The translations under genes were made by a program, and so were the position numbers. The notes below the pieces were generated by a model, which had not been told where the DNA came from, did no database searches, and was given only the letters and a program-made list of their open reading frames with translations. DNA of 64,000 nt, taken from positions 138,756,398 through 138,820,397 of the forward strand of contig CM043958.1 of assembly GCA_014529385.2 (NCBI GenBank). The letters run 5' to 3'. The DNA comes from Adiantum capillus-veneris. Lineage: Eukaryota > Streptophyta > Polypodiopsida > Polypodiales > Pteridaceae. Shown in pieces: positions 23,850 to 33,615 of this stretch (position 1 is the stretch's first letter; every line of letters begins with the position of its first letter).

Positions 23850-24240
23850 TCGTTCTTGCAATGCACTGATTGCAAGATTTTTCTGACATGAGAATGGCTA
23901 GCAAGCAATGGGATTTTTTTAGTGAATACGAAGCGATGGCTCTCTCCATATTCAATCAACTTGCAAGGCACATGGTACTACACAAATGCTGAAATGCGGT
24001 GTATTGCAAAAGGCACTACATAATTGCTTGAAGTGCTTTTTGTCCGGGATGTCCTCTCTTGGAAGCACACCCATTGTGGTATTTTCCCAATAGGGGTAGT
24101 GCCAAGAAACTTTGGACATTTTTTAGCAGATGCACTGATTACAATATATAGGAAAATTGTCAGTAGGCACCTAACTGTTTCCACCAATGTGAAGTGAGGT
24201 GGTCTCTCCATATTTTATCATCTGTATTTCACAAGATGCT
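23850..24240 (+). pseudogene. Further PPR-like fragments
   Basis: GCAATGCACTGATTGCAAGATTTT, AATGCTGAAATGCGGTGTATTGCAAAAGGCAC and GGGATGTCCTCTCTTGGAA match the PPR module in order, heavily decayed. Confidence 0.45.
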
Positions 24241-24243
24241 CAT

Positions 24244-24270
24244 AGAGAGAGAGAGAGAGAGAGAGAGAGA
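24244..24270. repeat. (AG)n microsatellite
   Basis: Short pure AG run. Confidence 0.85.
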
Positions 24271-24439
24271 ACTTTTCCTACTTGGTAGGAACGACCTCAA
24301 AAAGACCTCTAAGATTTGTCCAAATCTCTTCTTTTTTTTTTCTTCTTCTACTCGGAGATCAATAGCTTGGGAAAGGCATTCAAATGTTGGCAACAAAATA
24401 ATGAAAATGAGAACACCTTTGCGTATAGAATTTTGGGAG

Positions 24440-25043
24440 TGTAGCAAGGAATACCAAAGCTCCTCTATTTTGCAAAGGCCCAAGTGTATAATCTCAAATT
24501 TGGCTCTTGCAGAACCCAATATCTATGAAGGCTCCAAATATCCATTTTGTATGAGCATACACCTTCATAGTGGGTAGATTTCCAATCCTCACCTCATATG
24601 CAGTGCCACCACTGGGAAGATATATCCAATACTCACAGTCATCAAAGCCACTTGCGGGTAAGTTTGATCCATCCCCTACGATCAATGTTCGTGCACTTTG
24701 TCCTTTTGAACAAAGCAAGGCCCCTTTACCAAAAAACCAATGTACTAATTTAGGAGAAATAATGTTCTTTAGGTTGAAAGTAGATGATCGGTCCATACAT
24801 TCTAATAAGAGAGTTAAGTTGTTCTAGAGATGGCAATCCAGAGAGAGCAAGAAATCTGTCTTGCAAGCGTGGCTCTAAGGTGGCATCTTTAGTGCCAGAA
24901 TTGAAACTATTAGAAGAGGAGCATAGGAAGTCAAGTTGTTTTGGTTCTATAGATGGAACTTGAGTGAGAAAAGAACCCAAGGTGCTTTTTAAGCATGGGC
25001 ACTAGGGCGACGTCGTTAGTCCTAGAATCAACACTACAAGGCA
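24440..25043 (-). pseudogene. VPS62/DUF946-like gene fragment, copy 2
   Basis: On the minus strand, from 25043 leftward: a Ser-rich linker, LPSLEQLNSLIRMYGPIIYFQP, then KLVHWFFGKGALLCSKGQ, GDGSNLPASGFDDCEYWIYL, a segment with KVYAHTKWIFGAFIDIGF, and after a frame change GSARAKFEIIHLGL. This order (YGPxIYFxP, WFFxxGALL, GSNLP, DxxYWIxLP, KVYxHxK, GxARAKF) is the plant DUF946/VPS62 domain, a family of unclear role linked by name to vacuolar sorting. At least one frameshift is visible (near 24500), and no C-terminal half follows. It is a pseudogene or a captured piece; the first 270 bp are duplicated at 21755-22024. Confidence 0.8.
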
Positions 25044-25057
25044 TTTTTGCAAAGCGA

Positions 25058-25210
25058 GGACAACTCTTCAAACGAAATCATCTACAATTGCATCTTGAAA
25101 TAATGTGGTAATAGGCAAAATGTGGACCTAGGAAAAACAATTTGAATTTGACCAAGGAGCACTACCTCTCAGAGGGTAAGAGAACTCATATTTGGTCATG
25201 TCACATGCAG
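25058..25210 (+). repeat. ~150-bp direct repeat (with 23380-23530)
   Basis: Second copy of the repeat, directly after VPS62 copy 2. Confidence 0.7.
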
Positions 25211-26380
25211 AGTTAATATTGTGTATTACAAAAACATGTACAATAAGAACTTATATGGTGTCTTATTCATTGTTGCCATTTCATCTTCCATATAAATTCA
25301 CTATGTCAAAGAAGAGTGTTAGTAAAGATTGCTCACAAGCACAATAAGGATCGTGAGAAATAAGTTGTTAAACACTCACTCACATTTGCAATGAACCCAT
25401 TGAAAAAAATCTATCTATTAAAAAATAGGTAATAGTTTTGTATAAATATTTAAGTTTTAATGTACTTGATCATGCATGTCATCTTTCATATGCATGTAGC
25501 AAAAGATGTTTAAGAAAGTTCTCTACAACATAGAAGGTTTGAACCATGATTGTGAGAAAAAGGGCTATGTTGATAGTGTAGGTGTTGTGTTTGCTAGAGC
25601 TATTGTAACATATGTAATATTTAGGTAGGTAGATGCACCTCAATGCAATTTTTGATAGTGTGTGGGGTGATTGTGATATTTTGTTCATGACCAAGACAAT
25701 TCAAGAATTGTAGGGTATCATTGTGTATGTACTATGTAGTTAGGTAGATGCACCTTGAGGTGATTTTTGATTCTTCAAAATCTCCAAAGAATCCAACCCT
25801 TTGATCCATTACCCTAAACAATCATTGGGACTGGTCCCAAACCCACCCACACCAAAGTTAGGACAATAATTTGCTAATACTTATTCATATGTTTATGACT
25901 CCATATGCTAGGTTTGTGTGGATAACATTGTGTACATAATAGAACATTCGCATACATTAATGTTTACTTAATTAATTAAAATTTAATTTCAAGTAGAACA
26001 ACCTTCCTATTTGTTAAACTATATTTAGGATTTTTTTCAATAGTGGACAAATTTGCCATGTCAAAGAAGAGTGTTAGTTTAATATTCTTGAAAAACACAA
26101 TAATAATGGCTAAGAATAATTTACTGAAAAATCAATCACATTTTCAATGATCCCATCATAAAACATTTTTTCTGCAAAAACCTACCTAAGATTTTCTTAC
26201 AAATATTTAAGTCCTAATTTTCTTACTCAAATCATCATATTGAGAACTTTTACATATTATGGTGACGTGCAGTTTTTAAACTAACATCTATTTTTGTGTC
26301 TACTCTTAGTTGATGTCATGGGAATTGCAAGATGCTTGCTAACAATACTTTTTAACTTTGAATAGATACCTCAAGGTAAT
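25211..26380. other. AT-rich intergenic DNA
   Basis: No gene recognised. The phrase CACTATGTCAAAGAAGAGTGTTAGT (near 25300) recurs near 26055 with similar following text, indicating an old duplication of a few hundred bp. Confidence 0.4.
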
Positions 26381-26382
26381 GT

Positions 26383-26383
<1 letters not shown>

Positions 26384-26443
<60 letters not shown>

Positions 26444-26453
26444 CCCCCCCCCC
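26384..26453. repeat. (CT)n followed by a C14 run
   Basis: (CT)n at 26384-26439, then about 14 consecutive C. Confidence 0.9.
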
Positions 26454-26721
26454 GTTTATATCTCTATCATATACATTCTCAATCTTTTCAATAATAAATG
26501 GTCCTACTTGCCTTAAATGAAGATTTTTTGCATGTATCAATTTGGATTCATATCGATTTCACATATGAATATATTAAAAATGTCTAATAGTAAGTTAATT
26601 TCATGATGTACAAACATATATACACTAAGAACTTTCATGTTGTATAATTCATTGTTAGCATGTCATCTTTCATATGCATGTAGCATAATATTTTCAACAT
26701 AAGAAAGATCTCTCCTTGCAG

Positions 26722-26802
26722 TTACTTAGAGTTGGAAGAATTGTTTACAACAATTTTGCTCGTTTGTTCTCTACTTTGAAGAACTCTATAACCTTCACAA
26801 AG
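26722..26802 (+). pseudogene. Exon-like segment with good splice signals
   Basis: TCTCTCCTTGCAG precedes, and AAAG/GTATGA follows, an 81-nt open stretch (27 codons; RVGRIVYNNFARLFSTLKNS). It could be an exon of the same gene as the jacalin-like segment 430 bp downstream. Signals only, no family match. Confidence 0.25.
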
Positions 26803-27202
26803 GTATGACTTATGTTTTTCCTTACTTTAGCTGCTTATATTTAATAGCAAAGAGTGAAAAAATAAAAACTTTAATTGTATAAATAACAATTTAAAGAAAG
26901 AAAATGACCTTTAAGGTCTTATATTTATGGCAAGATATTTAGTTAATGCACTTCTAATAGTGATCTGGGTAGTAGTATGCAATAAAATAGAGAAGATACA
27001 AAACCTTTGACATGGTGTTGCATTAATCCTTTTTTTAAAGGGTCTCCAAATTTTAAAAAAAAATTCTATGTATAAAAAGATATAAAAATATATGAATGTT
27101 TGTATAGTCAAATCAGGAATGAATATACAAATAGTTTAATATATATATATATATTTCATTGCATTAGGAAAATGACATATGTTATCTTGAGATTATTACC
27201 TT

Positions 27203-27550
27203 TTGGAGTTTGAAAGAGTGTTGATGCCTACAGGTTGGGAATATCCATGGGTGATAGAAACATCAAACACTTGGGGGCCATTTGGTAAAATAGGGGGAAG
27301 AATTATAGTTCATAATAGTCATCACTTTAGGGAGCAAATAAAGCTAATGAGATACAAGAAAATGCTAGTTATAATAGATAGTTACACAGTATTAGTATAT
27401 GATTTGTTTAATGGTCATAATAAATATGTAGATTTAAGGTATGGTACATTGTTTTTTCATAGAAGTTTTGAGAGACTAAAAATCATTGTAAAGTTTATTC
27501 TTGAATCTTATTGGAATGTTGTGATGATCACATTCTGTTTTATTAAATAA
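27203..27550 (+). pseudogene. Possible jacalin-like lectin domain exon
   Basis: Open for 115 codons. An acceptor GATGCCTACAG at 27223-27233 suggests the exon really starts at GWEYPW. The pattern NTWGPFGKIGG, a run with EQIKLM, IIDSYTVLVYDLFNG and KIIVKFILESYW resembles the jacalin fold order GPWGGxGG ... xIxI ... IDSIxVxYDxxG ... IxLxxxExYLxxV (mannose/galactose-binding plant lectins). The match is by pattern only, and the domain's C-terminal half (TNxxxYGPFG) is not found downstream. It may be a decayed single exon. Confidence 0.35.
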
Positions 27551-28191
27551 CTCATGCATATCCTATTCTTTTTTTGAATCATACAACTTATATCCATTCT
27601 ATCACATGTTTAGATTTTGAAGATAAAATCTAAAGCAAGAAACCTTATAGATGAAACCTTGATTTCTTGGAGGTAAATTAATTATGCAACTATTTATGTA
27701 AATTTGTTTTATTTTTAAAAACTCTATGTTTGGAATAATATTTATGTTTTACAAGAGAAAAGATTTATAAGCACACATTAAGAACAATTTGAAATTTATA
27801 AAAAACAAGAGAAGGTAGTATTCTAACGAACTCTCTTTTTGCTATTGATAGTATGTGAATATATATGTTTGTAATATATAGCTTCTAAATCTTCACATAT
27901 ATATGTGCATATGAAAAAAATAGATTACATAGAAATTTGATTGTTTTCTTATACAAAAATTTATATTGAAATCATTAAGAACATAAGTGTAATTATTAGC
28001 TATCTATGAGTATCAAATGTATTAATAAAATTTAACAAGCAGTGAATTCATATATGTTTTTTTTAAAATCGCTTTATACATTAAGAAACAAACCAAAATG
28101 TGACATTTAGATGTTTTTTCCATCATTGATATCTAAGCCTATTGATTTCAAATAACTCGCTTCCCCTCCCCCCCTCTCTCTCTATAAATCA

Positions 28192-28455
28192 CGTACACAC
28201 ACATACACATGCATAAATGCTCATTGCAACAATGTAATGTTTTTAATTTAGAATTTGATATTTGTTCCATGTAATTAATTACTATATATGGACACAAACT
28301 ATATATTTAAAAAAGACACGCAAACGTATACATAATCACATACACATGCATAAATGATCATTGCAACAATGTACTGTTTTTCATTTAGAATTTGACATTT
28401 ATTTCATATAATTGATTAATATATGTGGACACAAACTATATATTCAAAAAAACAC
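28192..28455. repeat. Two tandem ~137-bp units
   Basis: CACATGCATAAATG(C/A)TCATTGCAACAATGTA...GACACAAACTATATATT occurs twice, offset 137 bp. Followed by (CT)n-(CA)n at 28470-28538. Confidence 0.75.
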
Positions 28456-28465
28456 ACACAAACAC

Positions 28466-28469
<4 letters not shown>

Positions 28470-28538
<69 letters not shown>
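28470..28538. repeat. Compound (CT)n-(CA)n microsatellite
   Basis: CT units to about 28506, then CA units. Confidence 0.9.
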
Positions 28539-28540
<2 letters not shown>

Positions 28541-28741
28541 AGTTTAATTATATAGTGAATTATTGTTTTTCAAAGTTCAAGGACATAAAATGGATGTCAA
28601 TGATTCTATAGTTCATGGTAAAACAAATTGATTTAAATTTATACTCAACTAAAAAATGTAAATGCCATTAAATATCATCAATTTTCTGTAACATATAAGA
28701 GGCACTTGCAGAGTATGATAACATTTTTACTATAGAAAATC

Positions 28742-28909
28742 ATGCTTAAAGAAAACGAAGAAGAAAAAGCCAAAATAATCCGTATTAACAAGCAAAAAAA
28801 TAAAGGAGTTAAGAAAGAATATCAAAGTGAAGTTGAATTAAAAGCTAAAAAGAGAAGAAACAAATCACCAAATACTGACTGCTCAACTTCATCATCTCTA
28901 CATAAATAA
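28742..28909 (+). CDS. Short lysine-rich reading frame, unknown
   Basis: ATG to TAA, 55 codons, Lys/Glu-rich (EEEKAKIIRINKQKNK). It is followed at 29005-29190 by a second charged frame (KILGETKEIKDNVKSIKDHM). Together they may be remnants of one coiled-coil protein; AT-rich DNA makes chance possible. Not recognised. Confidence 0.2.
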   Translation: MLKENEEEKAKIIRINKQKNKGVKKEYQSEVELKAKKRRNKSPNTDCSTSSSLHK

Positions 28910-29316
28910 ATAATGAATCTATTTAGTACAATAGATCTAAACCATGAAATGTATATGAAATATGGAGTGAGTTAAACAACACTCCAATCCATGGAGTAGT
29001 AGCAATGCGAGCTGAAGTGGAAAGTAATTCTTTGAAGATTCTAGGGGAGACAAAGGAGATTAAAGACAATGTTAAAAGTATAAAAGATCATATGGGCAAT
29101 GCAACCCAAAATCCTTATGATAGCATCGTTCCAGATCTCAACAATGAAATAATGAGCAAGAATCTCGAAAAGATGAAATGTACAAATTGATAATTTAGAT
29201 TCAAATTGAACTTAAACAGGCTAAATGCGATATGCCTTAGAATGATGCCACCAAAAACTAGCAACATGAAGAATAAAACTATTGTTTAAACGAACCATAA
29301 GATCATTCATTGTTTG

Positions 29317-29401
<85 letters not shown>
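29317..29401. repeat. (CT)n microsatellite abutting the LINE 5' end
   Basis: About 40 CT units with one TTT interruption. The LINE leader starts immediately after it. Confidence 0.9.
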
Positions 29402-29404
<3 letters not shown>

Positions 29405-29625
29405 CGTTTTTTGACCTAGTAGACAGCAGTTCACTCTTTTGACCATAACTTGCTCATCCGAACTCCGATTTAGGTGATCTATAGCCTCAATCGAAGAGCA
29501 CGAAGCCCTCTACGCATTGATGTAAAGACAGAATTTTTTTGTGTAATGGAAGGCTTTGCTGTAACAGCATCTCAGAACTGAAAAAACTGTCAAAACTTTG
29601 CGTTTTTGTTGCCGACTTGAAGGCA
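29402..29625 (+). other. LINE 5' leader
   Basis: About 220 bp upstream of the preferred ORF1 ATG. It contains CCATAACTTGCTCA, also present in the gypsy leader near 33323. The frame is open back to about 29539 but the ATG at 29626 begins a more protein-like sequence. Confidence 0.5.
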
Positions 29626-30558
29626 ATGTCAGACAAAACTCGCAAGGGTGGAAAAGCCACACTCGCCATGGAGAATGATGCAAAATCTCCAAGGAATTTG
29701 GATGCTAATCCAACCACATCATCTACAACAACGGAAGCAATGATCATGGCTTACTTGATCTCGTTACAAGAAACCGTCAACAAACAAGGTGAAGAGTTGC
29801 GCGCACTTGCAATGGAGAATGGTACTTTAAGAGTTCTCGTTGTGGAGAATGAGCACCTCAAGAAGGTTCTTGAAATGCAAACAACACGCTTGATGCATCT
29901 TGAGAATGAAGTTCAAGAATGTAAACGCTCTCTTGTTGACATGAATGTATTGAAAGAGCGCTTGAGCAAAGTTGAGAGTGATCATGTATTGAAAGAGGAA
30001 ACAATAGATACAATACGACATGATGTATGTGAGATGAGAAATGCATCCAAATCATGGGCTGATATATGTAAGGATAATGTGGTTTCTACATCTCTTATCA
30101 CGCAAGCCGTTGTCCAAGCAAAGAATGTAGAGAATGTGGACACTCAAGAATTGCACGAACGACAAAAACGCTCAAAGAACATCGTCATTCGTGGAATCAA
30201 GGAGGAAAGCATGGAAACACCCCAATCTCTTGCAGTTGCTATTGAAGAGTTTTTTGCTACACACTTTGGCATGTCAGGAATCATGGCTTATGGTGCACAT
30301 TGAGTTGGAAAACAAGGAGTCCCTCGCTCGGGAGAAAGACCTATTGTATGTACCATGGCTGATGAGGTAAAGAGAAAGATCATCCTTGACAATGGTTGGA
30401 TCTACCTCAAAGGAACAGGTTGTAATGTATATGAGGATCGCACTATTATGCAACAAAATGTACGTCGCAAAGCATATGAGGAAAGAAGCAAGAAGGTTGA
30501 GGTATCACCTCAAGAAGAAAAGCCACTTAAGGAGGATGCAAGTCCACCCAACAAATAG
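29626..30558 (+). pseudogene. LINE ORF1 protein (coiled coil plus RRM-like), one nonsense codon
   Basis: About 310 codons. Residues ~40-130 form a coiled coil (LRVLVVENEHLKKVLEMQ). From residue ~185 an RNA-binding RRM-like domain begins (RQKRSKNIVIRGIKEE), followed by VGKQGVPRSGERPIV and a conserved C-terminal block, KGTGCNVYEDRTIMQQN. Such proteins coat LINE RNA. A TGA at 30301-30303 sits where RRM families have Arg in the H-R-V-G-K motif, so a CGA-to-TGA (CpG) change is the simplest cause; the frame is otherwise open to TAG 30556-30558. The frame upstream of 29626 is open but lacks character. Confidence 0.85.
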
Positions 30559-30564
30559 GGACAC

Positions 30565-31248
30565 ATGATCTATGAGACCAACTCACGCTTGCGAATAAGC
30601 TTTTGGAATTGTAACGGGTATCCATGGAATGCGGGAATTGGCATTGATGAGCTTACCAATGACTCCGATGTGATACTTCTTGTCAAAACATGGGAGCATG
30701 ATGCGCAACGAATTCTTGGATTTGACAAATACGATGTGCATTCTTTGATGTGGGCCAAAAATGCAAAGCAACGAAGAGGCCAAGGAGGCGTAGCATGTAT
30801 GACCAAAAAGGGTTTGAAAGATGTTTCCATTGTCAAAGAAGATAAGTATAAACGCTACTTATGGCTGAAAATCAGCCCACCAAATGGTCAAGTCATGTTT
30901 GTGGCCGGTTGCTACATTCCTCACTATGACTCCAACTTTTATGCTTGCTTGAATATGGATAGAGATCAGCCCTTTGTTGAACTAGAGGAAGACATTGCTC
31001 ATTACAACGATCAAGGTGAAGTCATTGTTTTTGGAGACATGAATGCTCGCACAAATATGCTACAACACGACACACAACAAGTAGACATGCCGCATGTCTC
31101 AAGAAGAATGGATGACTCATACATGTATAATCGAAGTTCTAATGATGCAAAAGAAGTGGATCACTATGGAAAGTCACTTCTACATATGTGCAATAGTACC
31201 GGAATGCTCATTGCAAATGGTGTATCTCTATGGCAAGGCACCAATGAC
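30565..31248 (+). pseudogene. LINE ORF2, N-terminal part: APE-type endonuclease
   Basis: Starts at ATG 30565, 6 bp after ORF1. Endonuclease/exonuclease/phosphatase signatures: RISFWNCNGYPWN (catalytic Asn region), LLVKTWE (catalytic Glu), GGVACM, and VFGDMNARTN (GDxNA). The frame enters the gypsy LTR after codon GAC at 31246-31248 and hits a stop within it. It resumes in phase at 50331, where the domain finishes with ESDHRML (catalytic SDH). The nicking activity would initiate target-primed reverse transcription. Confidence 0.9.
31244..31248. repeat. Target-site duplication ATGAC, left copy
   Basis: Identical to 50326-50330, directly flanking the gypsy LTRs. Confidence 0.95.
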
Positions 31249-32192
31249 TGTTGAGCGAGCCAGCAGAGGATCACACCCACATTTTTGCTCACACTCATCA
31301 TTTTTGTAACCATTGATTGTAATAAATGTCTTTCCGACATTGATTTTGAATTGAGCCATTCATTAAGTAACGGGACTCAATTGAGTTTCCAGCTTGTAAT
31401 CCCGAAGTAATTTCACTTGCTGATGTAATTAGTTAGAGATGTTCTCACCTCCAAGGCTGAGGTATATAAGCCAAAGTTTTTGTAACCTAAGGGATTCCGA
31501 TTATTAATCAAAGTGAGTTTTTGAGCGCCGTGACTGTGTCTGAGAGAGAGTGAGAGAGAGAGAGAGTCTTATCTACTTGCTACGCGAGCTACGGAGCCGC
31601 CATTGGAGAAGCGACACCGCCATTGTGTTAGCAACGGCGAGAGCTACGCACTGATACCAAGAGTGCGTGCTATCGGCTTCTATGTGTGGTAAGTTCCTAC
31701 GAGCTTCGGTGTGAGTTTTCTTCCAACTCGTGTGTTGGAATAGAGCGTGCAGCATATCTATAGAACCACAACGAGTAGAGCTACGCATTAGTACCATCGG
31801 GGTTAAGTTTCGATCACCTATATTTTTCGGCCTGTCTTCATACGTGTTTACCGCACGGAGTGATTATAGGTTGATTTTGCAGTTCAAGTCTTTAGGGTGT
31901 TGTTCTTACCTAGTGCATAGACTTCCCCTTGAGTTTGAGATCGATTCAATGATTCTAGATCCTGTTTCGTATAGCATTCGTTCGTAGTACGGATTTCAGT
32001 CACTTGCGTATTTTAGAACTTAGATTTGATTTCCTTAGTGGTGATTGTCATTAGAAGGTCGAGTAGGTGATTTGACACCCACCTAGTTGTTTCCATGCGC
32101 CTGCGGGTCAAGCTTCGTCCTCGTCTGACAAATTCTGTTGTTGGTTGAGTTCTCGCTATTTAGCTTCCGCTAGCGGCGTAACCGCCTTAACA
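31249..32192 (+). repeat. Gypsy 5' LTR
   Basis: 944 bp, TGTTGAGCG...CCTTAACA. TATA box TATATAAG at 31463-31470. A short hairpin at 31721-31740 differs from the 3' LTR by a compensating pair. Most differences from the 3' LTR are C-to-T or G-to-A in this copy. Confidence 0.97.
31463..31470 (+). promoter_or_regulatory. Gypsy LTR TATA box
   Basis: TATATAAG, about 210 bp into the LTR; same in the 3' LTR at 49596-49603. Transcription would start some 30 bp downstream. Confidence 0.6.
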
Positions 32193-32194
32193 TT

Positions 32195-32212
32195 TGGCGC
32201 CGCTGCCGGGGA
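32195..32212 (+). other. Gypsy primer binding site (tRNA-Asp type)
   Basis: TGGCGCCGCTGCCGGGGA, two bases after the LTR; one mismatch to the exact tRNA-Asp complement present at 3063-3080. Confidence 0.9.
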
Positions 32213-33615
32213 CGAGAGCCCTAAGCAGGTGACCTTAGACTAATCCTATGAGGTGAGTTGTATAAACTACTTTATATACTTTAGTTAGAAAAGATCTAGG
32301 AGTGGTGGACTCCGAAGATCTCGAGAGATACTAGGAAGTGGGGTATTCTTGGGTCTTCCGTGTTGACAGTATTTTTAGTTTAGCTTAGATTTGTTTGTTG
32401 TTTTGTTGGTGTTGAGTAGTTGTTGATAGAAGAAGAATTTGCTAGTCCGTGAGTGACAGTGGATATCTTTAAAGTCACAATTACCAAACCCATGTTATGA
32501 TTAGGAATAGCTTAGGTAGGACTTCATTTGATCCTGATCTAGAGCTAATAATCATTGGAGTATTTGCTTGATGTGGTTGATTGCATGTTAGATCATTAAA
32601 CCGTCGAGTTAGTAGTGAAACTTGCAATAAACAAAGTCAGAGAAATTTTTTGTGTATCTGGGAGTTGTTGAGCACTTGAGAAAGCTTTAGGAAGGATTCT
32701 GTGCCAAAAAACTGGAAATCTGCAACTTTAGACATCATACGCGTATGATGTCTAAATGACCAAACAGAGACCAAAACAGAAATTTTGACTTTACCAGAGT
32801 GTTCAAAAGGGGGGCTATACCCTGATTTCAACTTAAAACAAGAGCATTAACACTCAAAGAAACCCAAAAAGACAAGTCGGAGTCCAAGAAACGCAAAGAA
32901 TAGGAAATTTTGGATTCAGATCTTGTTTTTATATTCAAACCTGACAAAAACACTTGAAACTCAATTATAAACATTGGAGAAGGCTTAAAACCAAAAATAG
33001 TCCAAATCTAGGACAAAAGACATCATACGCGTATAATGTCTTTTAGCACATCCACTGCTTATTTTTTATATCTGACCTGACAAGATTGTTACAAACACTG
33101 TAGAAAGCATAAATATCAAGTTTTGACCCAAATTGATGAAAAAGACATCATACGCGTATGATGTCTTTGACCTAATTTTGGACATATTTTGATACTTTGC
33201 TAACACAGATCCATTGTAATAGCTGTCTAGAGGTTATATTTCAAGTTTCATCCCATTTGGATCACAACTGACCCAAAAAACAAGTCAAAAGCGGAAAATT
33301 ACCAAGAAAAGCCTAAATTAGCCATAACTTGCTCAAACAGAGTTCAAACTGAATTTTGTGAGTGGAAAGAGCATAAGGGGCCTACTGAGAGTGAGCATAA
33401 CCAAAATAGTCTAAATCTGTGAAAAAAGACATCATACGCGTATAATGTCTTTTTCAACATAACTGCAACAAAATTCTCACTTGATGAAACAGAAGTTGTC
33501 CAACTGACAAGATTAAACAATTGACCAAGTATCAATCAGTTTGGATCAATTCTGACCACAAAAACTTGGGGAAAACAAATTGCCAAGACGGAAAAGTTAA
33601 AGTCCTTTAGGGGAA
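32213..33615 (+). other. Gypsy untranslated leader
   Basis: 1.4 kb without a credible gene. Its second half holds the first palindrome block. Text around the palindromes (CCAAAAATAGTCCAAATCT, CATAACTTGCTCAAACAGAG) is loosely repeated, indicating a diverged tandem array. Confidence 0.7.
32727..33453. repeat. Palindrome block 1 (four copies)
   Basis: Half-site GACATCATACG followed by its exact reverse complement (22 bp) at 32731-32752 and 33144-33165; copies at 33019-33040 and 33428-33449 have one G-to-A change in the right arm. Flanking A and T extend the symmetry (30 bp at the first copy). Start-to-start distances are 288, 125 and 284 bp, and perfect/variant copies alternate, so this is two rounds of an approx. 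410-bp unit. Confidence 0.95.

Noticed and set aside
31573-31987. Frames of 74-85 codons inside the gypsy LTRs
   Set aside because: Present in both LTRs on opposite strands with no domain; LTR DNA without coding role.
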